From JAMCQB01 sp947085305 (GTDB taxonomy: Bacteria; Nitrospirota; Thermodesulfovibrionia; Thermodesulfovibrionales; UBA9159), in NCBI GenBank assembly GCA_947085305.1, contig CAMTVV010000212.1, forward strand, positions 1 to 5,382: a DNA stretch of 5,382 bases, written 5' to 3'. The notes beneath the pieces were generated by a model, which saw only the letters and a list, made by a program, of their open reading frames with translations, ran no database searches and was not told where the DNA came from. Of this stretch, positions 1 to 4,861 are shown piece after piece (the first letter of the stretch is position 1; each line of letters begins with the position of its first letter). The position numbers and the translations under genes are program-made.

Positions 1-672
1 ACCCGCGTAATCAGCACACAACTTATTGAGGCAGGTGTTGATCTTGATTTCCCGGTTGTGTATCGCGCCCTTTCTGGCATTGACTCGATGGCGCAGGCTG
101 CGGGCAGATGCAACAGGGAAGGACTTCTTGAACAAGGAAAAGTAGTAGTCTTTACTCCGCCAAGTAAAATACCTGTAGGTTATCTGCGGCAGGCAGCGGA
201 GATAGGCAGAAGGCTTATTTCCGGTAAAACGAATGACTTGCTCGCGCCTGAGATGTTTGAACAATTTTTTAAAGAAGTCTATTGGCTGCAAGGTGATAAT
301 CTGGATAAATACGGTATCTTGAAAGACCTTGAGACTGACAACGAACTGCGGTTCAGTTTTTATACTGCTGCGCAGAAATTTAAGCTGATTGATGATAAAC
401 AGTATGCCCCGGTAATAGTCTGTTATGAAGAAGGGGAGAAATTTATAGAGCAGTTAAAGAGAATTGGCCCTGAGCGATGGCTGATGAGAAAGATTCAAAG
501 ATATGTTATAAACCTGCCGAGGTATGTTCACACAAAACTGCGCAACGAAGGCGCTGTCATGGAAGTTCATCCGGGGATATTTGTTCAGGAATACGGCGCA
601 ATGTATCATAATGATCTGGGTTTCTGCGCCGATAAATCTATGATATATGAACCGGATGATTTGATGTGTTAG
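1..672 (+). CDS. cas3: Cas3 helicase-nuclease, C-terminal part (5' end outside window)
   Basis: The reading frame is open from base 1 to the TAG at 670-672, giving 223 visible residues; the N-terminal HD nuclease and most of the helicase lie upstream of the window. Seen: superfamily 2 motif V (STQLIEAGVDLDF, visible residues 5-17) followed by motif VI (QAAGRCNRE, residues 32-40), with Q32, R36 and R39 at the positions that contact ATP. The remaining ~180 residues match the C-terminal domain of subtype I-C Cas3 in character, including the RKIQRYVINLP stretch and the GFCADKSMIYEPDD tail. Known role: Cas3 is recruited by the crRNA complex after target recognition, unwinds the DNA 3'-5' and degrades it. 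The first in-frame start inside the window (GTG at 58) falls between motifs V and VI and is not the real start. The C-terminus looks intact. Neighbours cas5c, cas8c and cas7c identify the subtype. Confidence 0.95.
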   Translation, partial: TRVISTQLIEAGVDLDFPVVYRALSGIDSMAQAAGRCNREGLLEQGKVVVFTPPSKIPVGYLRQAAEIGRRLISGKTNDLLAPEMFEQFFKEVYWLQGDNLDKYGILKDLETDNELRFSFYTAAQKFKLIDDKQYAPVIVCYEEGEKFIEQLKRIGPERWLMRKIQRYVINLPRYVHTKLRNEGAVMEVHPGIFVQEYGAMYHNDLGFCADKSMIYEPDDLMC

Positions 673-675
673 CAT

Positions 676-751
676 TCCCCTCTAAAAAGAGGGGATGAAG
701 GGGTGTGTTTCTTTTCCCCCTCTTTGGCAAAGAGGGGTAAGGGGAGATTTT
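676..751 (+). repeat. Two tandem hairpin repeat units between cas3 and cas5c
   Basis: Two imperfect direct copies, about 40 bp apart, each begin with a perfect short palindrome. The first is CCCCTCT (677-683), a 4-nt loop, and AGAGGGG (688-694), followed by ATGAAGGGG. The second is CCCCTCTTT (717-725), loop GGC, and AAAGAGGGG (729-737), followed by TAAGGGGAGATTTT. These resemble high-copy dispersed palindromic repeats I recall from intergenic regions of Nitrospirota and deltaproteobacterial genomes (recollection, not searched). In RNA they would form a 7-bp and a 9-bp stem between the cas3 stop and the cas5c ribosome binding site. Possible effects are protection of an RNA end, attenuation, or lowering cas5c output relative to cas3. 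There is no run of U directly after either stem, so a classic intrinsic terminator is not supported. Confidence 0.8.
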
Positions 752-760
752 GCAAAAAAG

Positions 761-769
761 AAAGGAGGT
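761..769 (+). promoter_or_regulatory. Strong ribosome binding site of cas5c
   Basis: AAAGGAGGT matches the anti-Shine-Dalgarno end of 16S rRNA over nine bases and lies 6 nt before the ATG at 776. It fixes the start of cas5c. The same nine bases recur in front of the internal cas11c start. Confidence 0.9.
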
Positions 770-775
770 AAATAA

Positions 776-1417
776 ATGAGCGAACCAAATGTCAAAAGCC
801 GTCCATTCCGTCTGAAGGTCTGGGGCAGGAATGCGTGTTTCACGCGACCGGAGATGAAAGTGGAGCGCGTTTCATATGACGTTATGACGCCATCTGCTGC
901 GCGAGGAATACTTGAAGCGATTCTCTGGAAGCCTGCCATTCTCTGGAAGGTGACGCAGATAGACGTGCTGAACCCGATTAAGTGGGAATCGGTGCGCAGA
1001 AATGAGGTTGGTGCTGTCATGTCGCCGCGAACAAATGGATTGTACATCGAGGAGCAGCGGCAACAACGAGCAGGGTTATTTCTCAGGGATGTTGCTTATA
1101 CAATTCATGCGTATCTTGAAATGACTGACAAGGCAGGCTCAGAGGACAACATCGTCAAATTCCAGGAGATGTTTCTGAGACGTGCGGAAAAAGGGCAGTG
1201 TTATCATCGTCCGTATTTAGGTTGCCGGGAATTTGCTGCTGACTTTGAAGTATTCACAAACGGCAAGTCGCTGCCGGAGCCGATTCCTGTGAGTCAGGAT
1301 TTAGGCTGGATGCTCTATGATATGGACTATAGAAGCAAAGAACCCATTGCCCACTTTTTCAGGGCAAGCCTTGATAATGGACGAATGATGATTGATGAAA
1401 AGGAGGTGAGACCGTGA
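776..1417 (+). CDS. cas5c: Cas5c (Cas5d), subtype I-C crRNA-handle protein, probable loss of catalytic residues
   Basis: A 213-residue protein of the Cas5 family of subtype I-C, close to the usual 215-240. Seen: RLKVWG and the family's CFTRPEMKVERVSYDVMTPS segment (residues 21-40), SAARGILEAI (40-49), RRNEV (74-78), the QQRA segment (96-99), the GQCYHRPYLGCREF block (140-153). Known role: in subtype I-C this protein replaces Cas6, cutting pre-crRNA and keeping the 5' handle in the complex. Family catalytic residues (B. halodurans Cas5d Tyr46, Lys116, His117) align by eye to Leu50, Lys128 and Phe129, so only the lysine is kept. The protein may still bind the handle but cut poorly or not at all, or use other residues (inference). 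The start is fixed by the AAAGGAGGT at 761-769. Its last four bases overlap the cas8c start (GTGA), which suggests coupled translation. Confidence 0.95.
   Translation: MSEPNVKSRPFRLKVWGRNACFTRPEMKVERVSYDVMTPSAARGILEAILWKPAILWKVTQIDVLNPIKWESVRRNEVGAVMSPRTNGLYIEEQRQQRAGLFLRDVAYTIHAYLEMTDKAGSEDNIVKFQEMFLRRAEKGQCYHRPYLGCREFAADFEVFTNGKSLPEPIPVSQDLGWMLYDMDYRSKEPIAHFFRASLDNGRMMIDEKEVRP
920..949 (+). repeat. Perfect 12-bp direct repeat inside cas5c
   Basis: ATTCTCTGGAAG occurs at 920-931 and again at 938-949, separated by CCTGCC, a period of exactly six codons. Both copies are read in the same frame as Ile-Leu-Trp-Lys. The first copy covers codon 50, where the family usually has a catalytic tyrosine. 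The pattern would fit a short local copying event between the two sites, but chance similarity of two related tryptophan motifs is possible. Confidence 0.85.
1398..1417 (+). promoter_or_regulatory. cas8c ribosome binding site and 4-bp cas5c/cas8c overlap
   Basis: AAAAGGAGG ends at 1406, 7 nt before the GTG at 1414, and lies inside the last codons of cas5c. The GTG start and the TGA stop of cas5c share bases 1414-1417 (GTGA), the usual sign of translational coupling. This site decides the GTG as start of cas8c; the family commonly begins with MILQAL, as here. Confidence 0.88.
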
Positions 1418-3147
1418 TATTGCAGGCGTTGACGAAATATTATGAGCGGATAATTCAAGAAGAAACTCCAAATTTAGAGCCAATAGGGTTTAGGCGAGTA
1501 GCTATCCCTTTCACGCTTGTTTTGAAGAAAGATGGTAGCATCGCAGGAATTGACGATAATCGAACTGACGAAGGGAAACGTAAGCAAACAAAGTTCTTTA
1601 TAGTGCCAAAAGTGTTTGACGGGAGCAGAACATCAGATGTTGAGGCTAATTTACTTTGGGATAAAGCGAGCTATGTTTTTGGAGTTAGTCCAGAAGGTAA
1701 AGCCGCAAGGCTAAAAAAACAAAAAGAAAAATTCTTATTAACCATTTTGGATTACTTCCCTGTCGAGAATGCAGATGATGGTGTTAGTGCAGTTGTGAAA
1801 TTCCTCAAATCTCATGCAGATAGTATTCAAGAATATAAGGAGTGGGAAGAGATCAAATCTAAAGACCCGAATCTTGCTTTCAGGCTTGAAGGCGAACAAA
1901 CGCTTATTTGTAATCGTGATGCGGTGAAAGAGGTAATTGCCAATAAAAACAAAACTGCTATCTCTGAAAAAGGCTTATGTTTAGTTACCGGAAAGATTGA
2001 CAACTTAACACCCCTTGAAAATCCTATTAAAGGATTAAGAGGTTCTGGTAAAGCCGAATCGCACTTGGTTTCATTCAACGAATCTGCATATTGGTCTTAT
2101 GGGAAAGAAGGGAAGAAGTCACGACATAAGAATGCTCCAATCAGCAAATCTGTATCGGCTGCTTATGTAACTGCTATCAATTATATGCAGAGAGAAGGTT
2201 CTCGGCAATGGATAAAGGTCGGTGATGCAACAACGATTTTTTGGGCGGAAAAGAAGCATGAGATAGAAGACTGGTTTGCGGATATTTTTGGTGAACCGGT
2301 GAAAGGAGAATCCGAGCAAGATAATGAAGCTATCAAGGCTCTTTTTAAAAGCCCTGAAACAGGAGCAAAACCTGTGCTTGATGACAACACAAAGTTTTAT
2401 GTGCTTGGTTTGTCGCCGAATGCCTCACGGATTGCCGTTCGGTTCTGGTATGCAGGAACCGTTGCTGATGTTGAACGAAACATCAGGCAGCACTTTGAAG
2501 ACATTGAAATAGTAAGACCACCGAATCAGCCGAAACATCTTTCACTATCACGATTGCTTAAATCAACAGCCTTACTTGAAAAGCCTGAAAACATCCAGCC
2601 TAATCTCACTGGTGATTTTATGAGGGCGATACTTGCCGGCACACCCTATCCTGCAACGCTTTTATCTTCGGCGGTAAGGAGGATTCGGGCAGAGCATGAG
2701 ATAACGTATCCACGCGCATCACTTATTAAAGCCGTACTTATCAGAAACGCACGATTCTATGAAACGAAACAAACAAAGGAGGTAGGTATGTCATTAGACA
2801 CAAGCAACACAAACACAGGTTACCGTCTTGGACGGCTCTTTGCCGTTCTTGAAAAAGTTCAGGAGGAGGCAAGTCCGGGAGTCAATGCCACGATACGCGA
2901 CAGGTTTTATGGTTCGGCATCAAGCGTTCCTGTTACTGTCTTTCCGCATCTTTTGAAATTGAAGCAACATCATATTGCAAAGCTCGAAAGCAAGGGACGC
3001 GCAGTGAATCTGGAGAAGATAATCGGCGAGATAGTAAATGATATAACCGATTTTCCTGGACATTTAAGTCTTAATGACCAAGGCCGTTTCGCAATCGGCT
3101 ATTATCACCAGCGGCAGGATTTTTTCACCAAAAAGGAAAACAAATAA
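1414..3147 (+). CDS. cas8c: Cas8c (Csd1), large subunit of the I-C crRNA complex
   Basis: A 577-residue Csd1/Cas8c protein, normal length for the family. Seen: the N-terminus MILQALTKYYERI, the LLWDKASYVFGV stretch (residues 80-91), CLVTGK (189-194) followed by PIKGLRG (204-210) and HLVSFNESAYWSYGKE (217-232), NAPIS (240-244), GDATTIFWAEK (270-280), KFYVLGLSPNASRIAVRFW (327-345), and the NATIRDRFYGSAS and GRFAIGYYHQRQ blocks near the C-terminus. Known role: it recognises the PAM, helps open target DNA and docks Cas3. The central GSGKAESHLVSFN region departs from the common GAQSSGA form. The last 119 residues are also made separately as Cas11c from an internal start. Begins with GTG, overlapping cas5c by 4 bp; cas7c follows after 24 bp. 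The first two thirds appears richer in A and T than cas5c, by eye only. Confidence 0.95.
   Translation: MILQALTKYYERIIQEETPNLEPIGFRRVAIPFTLVLKKDGSIAGIDDNRTDEGKRKQTKFFIVPKVFDGSRTSDVEANLLWDKASYVFGVSPEGKAARLKKQKEKFLLTILDYFPVENADDGVSAVVKFLKSHADSIQEYKEWEEIKSKDPNLAFRLEGEQTLICNRDAVKEVIANKNKTAISEKGLCLVTGKIDNLTPLENPIKGLRGSGKAESHLVSFNESAYWSYGKEGKKSRHKNAPISKSVSAAYVTAINYMQREGSRQWIKVGDATTIFWAEKKHEIEDWFADIFGEPVKGESEQDNEAIKALFKSPETGAKPVLDDNTKFYVLGLSPNASRIAVRFWYAGTVADVERNIRQHFEDIEIVRPPNQPKHLSLSRLLKSTALLEKPENIQPNLTGDFMRAILAGTPYPATLLSSAVRRIRAEHEITYPRASLIKAVLIRNARFYETKQTKEVGMSLDTSNTNTGYRLGRLFAVLEKVQEEASPGVNATIRDRFYGSASSVPVTVFPHLLKLKQHHIAKLESKGRAVNLEKIIGEIVNDITDFPGHLSLNDQGRFAIGYYHQRQDFFTKKENK
2775..2783 (+). promoter_or_regulatory. 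Internal ribosome binding site within cas8c for cas11c
   Basis: AAAGGAGGT, identical to the cas5c site, lies inside the cas8c reading frame, four bases before the in-frame ATG at 2788. In the Cas8c protein these bases encode Thr-Lys-Glu-Val, so the site sits in coding sequence. Its full match to the anti-Shine-Dalgarno and correct spacing make it a working start signal by inference. Confidence 0.88.
2788..3147 (+). CDS. cas11c: Cas11c small subunit, translated from an internal start in cas8c
   Basis: The ATG at 2788 is codon 459 of cas8c and in the same frame, giving a 119-residue protein (MSLDTSNTNTGYRLGRLF...) that ends at the shared TAA. Known: subtype I-C systems, including that of Desulfovibrio vulgaris, make a separate small subunit from an internal start near the 3' end of cas8c; two copies are thought to line the inner face of the complex and steady the R-loop. 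Here the expected content is seen: GYRLGRLFAVLEKVQEE, NATIRDRFYGSAS, FPHLLKLKQHHIAKL, DQGRFAIGYYHQRQDFF. The C-terminus is rich in predicted helix, as expected for a Cas11 bundle. The start is supported by the nine-base Shine-Dalgarno at 2775-2783. The protein has no stop or frame of its own, so ordinary gene calling would miss it. Confidence 0.88.
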   Translation: MSLDTSNTNTGYRLGRLFAVLEKVQEEASPGVNATIRDRFYGSASSVPVTVFPHLLKLKQHHIAKLESKGRAVNLEKIIGEIVNDITDFPGHLSLNDQGRFAIGYYHQRQDFFTKKENK

Positions 3148-3156
3148 AAAAACTAA

Positions 3157-3163
3157 AAGGAGG
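3157..3163 (+). promoter_or_regulatory. Ribosome binding site of cas7c
   Basis: AAGGAGG lies in the 24-bp gap after cas8c, 8 nt before the ATG at 3172. It gives cas7c its own strong initiation, in keeping with the many copies of Cas7 per complex. Confidence 0.87.
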
Positions 3164-3171
3164 AATTTAAT

Positions 3172-4266
3172 ATGAGCAACATAATCAACAATCGTTACGA
3201 CTTTGTATTATTTTTTGATGTGAAGGATGGCAATCCCAACGGTGACCCTGACGCAGGCAATTTGCCGCGTGTTGATCCCGAGACAGGACACGGGCTTGTG
3301 ACGGATGTTTGTCTGAAAAGGAAGGTGAGGAATTATGTACAGTTGGCAAAAAACTGTTCTGATGGGTTTGACATTTACGTTAAAGAAAAGGCTGTTCTTG
3401 GGCGGGCGCATGTGACAGCGTTTAAGGAATTAGGTATTCAGTTAGGGGAGGAATTGAGGGCAGATATTTCAAAAGAGGTTTACGAATGGCTTGATGAGAA
3501 CGGTTTGCCGAATGGCGTGTCCATTGATGCCGATGAAGATACTGCAAAATATTATCTCATGGTTGAATCCGATGCCGATAAGAAAGAAGTAAAAGATTGG
3601 CTGAAAGAATCGAAGCCGAGTAAAGTGGTTAAAGATGCGATTAATGCCATCTTAAAAAATGCTAAGACAAGAAGACCGACAGGAGAAGAGGTTGAGAAGG
3701 GCAGAGAAAAAATGTGCCAGAAATTCTATGACATCAGAACATTTGGAGGTGTTCTTTCCTTAAAATCGGCACCTAACTGTGGTCAGGTGCGGGGTCCAGT
3801 TCAATTGACCTTTGCCCGCAGTGTTGGGCAGGTTGTCCCGCTTGAACACAGCATCACTCGTATGGCAGTTGCCACTGAAGCAGAGGCGGAAAAACAGCAA
3901 GGCGACAACAGAACTATGGGACGGAAATTCACAATCCCTTATGGACTCTATCGCTGCCACGGATTTATCTCCGCTCCATTTGCAACGCAGACAGGATTTA
4001 ACGAAGATGATTTGAATCTGTTCTGGACGGCGTTACTTGACATGTTTGAGCATGATCGTTCAGCGGCGCGTGGTCAGATGGCAACACGCAAGCTCATTGT
4101 ATTCAAGCATGACTCAAACATGGGCAGCGCTCCGGCGCATAAACTCTTTGACATGGTGACAACAAAAGCAACTGCTAACCCTGTGCGTGATTTCAGCGAG
4201 TATGAAATTACTATTCCGACTCAGGCCAAGATGCCACAGGGCGTAACTTTGGAGGTTAAACTTTAA
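3172..4266 (+). CDS. cas7c: Cas7c (Csd2), backbone subunit, with an extra internal segment
   Basis: A 364-residue Csd2/Cas7c protein; the family is usually about 280-300. Seen: FDVKDGNPNGDPDAGNLPR (residues 15-33), TGHGLVTDVCLKRKVRNYV (38-56), KFYDIRTFGGVLS (184-196), GQVRGPVQLTFARS (204-217), EHSITRMAV (225-233), NRTMGRKFTIPYGLYRCHGF (246-265), MFEHDRSAARGQMATRKLIV (291-310), NMGSAPAHKLFD (316-327). Known role: copies of Cas7c bind along the crRNA spacer, form the helical backbone and pinch out every sixth base. Between about residues 84 and 176, where short relatives have around 20-30 residues, this protein has roughly 90, charged and helix-prone (VYEWLDENG, KEVKDWLKESKPSKVVKDA). The frame is unbroken across it. 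This could be a subfamily trait rather than a recent insertion. The four-helix-bundle gene follows after 19 bp. Confidence 0.95.
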   Translation: MSNIINNRYDFVLFFDVKDGNPNGDPDAGNLPRVDPETGHGLVTDVCLKRKVRNYVQLAKNCSDGFDIYVKEKAVLGRAHVTAFKELGIQLGEELRADISKEVYEWLDENGLPNGVSIDADEDTAKYYLMVESDADKKEVKDWLKESKPSKVVKDAINAILKNAKTRRPTGEEVEKGREKMCQKFYDIRTFGGVLSLKSAPNCGQVRGPVQLTFARSVGQVVPLEHSITRMAVATEAEAEKQQGDNRTMGRKFTIPYGLYRCHGFISAPFATQTGFNEDDLNLFWTALLDMFEHDRSAARGQMATRKLIVFKHDSNMGSAPAHKLFDMVTTKATANPVRDFSEYEITIPTQAKMPQGVTLEVKL

Positions 4267-4285
4267 AAGAGGGAACAAATATCCC
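4267..4285 (+). promoter_or_regulatory. cas7c / four-helix-bundle junction: weak ribosome binding site and small stem
   Basis: The 19-bp gap holds AAGAGGG (4267-4273), a modest Shine-Dalgarno 12 nt before the ATG at 4286. GGGA (4271-4274) can pair with TCCC (4282-4285) across a 7-nt loop, which would bring the site closer to the start or partly hide it. No promoter or terminator is visible, so the downstream genes look co-transcribed with cas7c. The 4-bp stem is weak and may mean nothing. Confidence 0.45.
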
Positions 4286-4861
4286 ATGACCAACCAAAAA
4301 GAATTCCCAAAACTCATCCCCCCTCACGGCGGATATCGGAACCTAAGGTCCTATCAGACCGCTGAAATGGTCTATGACGCGACTGTGGTGTTTTGCGACC
4401 GGTTTATCGACAAGCGCTCCCGCACACATGACCAGATGGTGCAGGCAGCGAGGAGTGGGGTGCAGAACATCGCAGAGGGAAGCATGGCTTCCGCAACCTC
4501 TAAAAAAACAGAACTCAAACTGACAGGAGTTGCCCGCGCAAGTCTTGAAGAATTGTTGCTGGACTTTCAGGCGTTTCTCCGCCAGCGAGGCTTGCGCATC
4601 TGGGCTAAGGATTCTCCGGAGGCTCTTGCAGTCAGGAAAAAGTATTTGTCCGACCGGTCAGACCGGTCTGACAAGTCGGACATTTATTCTTTAAAGACAG
4701 CTACTGCTGAGGTTGCAGCAAATACGCTTATTTGCCTGATAAACCAGGCAAGTTATCTCCTTGGACGGCAGCTTCAAAGGCTCGAACAACAATTCCTCAC
4801 TGAAGGCGGCTTCACGGAAAGGCTCTATCAGGCGCGAAGCCAGGCCAGAAAAGCAAAATGA
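4286..4861 (+). CDS. Four-helix-bundle protein (S23/IVR-like) with C-terminal suffix domain
   Basis: A 191-residue protein of the four-helix-bundle superfamily that includes the 23S intervening-sequence proteins and the Avd accessory protein of diversity-generating retroelements. Seen: PPHGGYRNLRSYQTAEMVYD (residues 12-31) starting helix 1, RTHDQMVQAARSGVQNIAEG (46-65) as helix 2 with the family's Q-x5-S-x3-N-I-A-E-G signature, helix 3 at about 72-101, a low-complexity SDRSDRSDKSD linker (122-132), a helix at about 136-171, and a GGFTERLYQARSQARK tail (174-189) like the suffix domain found on a subset of the family. Function is not known; the basic helices and relatives suggest nucleic-acid or protein binding (inference). 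It occupies the position cas4 normally has in I-C operons. Its stop overlaps the hsdR start (ATGA), so it is more closely tied to the restriction gene than to cas7c. Confidence 0.88.
   Translation: MTNQKEFPKLIPPHGGYRNLRSYQTAEMVYDATVVFCDRFIDKRSRTHDQMVQAARSGVQNIAEGSMASATSKKTELKLTGVARASLEELLLDFQAFLRQRGLRIWAKDSPEALAVRKKYLSDRSDRSDKSDIYSLKTATAEVAANTLICLINQASYLLGRQLQRLEQQFLTEGGFTERLYQARSQARKAK
4647..4682 (+). repeat. Palindromic 9-bp tandem repeat encoding Ser-Asp-Arg/Lys units
   Basis: The tract is built of 9-bp units on the pattern TCNGACNNG, read as Ser-Asp-Arg, Ser-Asp-Arg, Ser-Asp-Lys, Ser-Asp. It is also a 36-bp inverted repeat with one 2-bp mismatch per arm: TGTCCGAC (4647-4654) pairs with GTCGGACA (4675-4682), and the centre GTCAGACCGGTCTGAC (4657-4672) is a perfect 16-bp palindrome. 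It lies in frame in the linker between helices 3 and 4 of the bundle protein, where a length change is likely tolerated. Confidence 0.85.

Noticed and set aside
691..744. G-quadruplex from four GGGG tracts
   Set aside because: The tracts are at 691, 700, 734 and 741, leaving a central loop of about 30 nt, and each tract can pair in or near the hairpins instead. The support is too weak to list.
717..751. Intrinsic terminator after cas3
   Set aside because: The 9-bp stem is strong, but it is followed by TAAGGGGAGATTTT and not by a U tract directly at the stem base, and it is the second of two repeat units, which points to a dispersed repeat.
682..1047. 121-codon open frame on the minus strand ending in a KSPLTPLCQRGG-like tail
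   Set aside because: It is antisense to cas5c and its tail is only the translation of the hairpin repeat. No ribosome binding site or family likeness was seen.
2324..2512. 62-codon + strand frame inside cas8c
   Set aside because: It is out of frame with a well-supported gene, has no recognisable motif, and begins without a convincing ribosome binding site.
3812..4015. 67-codon + strand frame inside cas7c
   Set aside because: It overlaps the most conserved Cas7c motifs in another frame, so it is a shadow.
4647..4682. Short CRISPR-like repeat array
   Set aside because: The unit is 9 bp with no spacers and lies in frame in a coding sequence.
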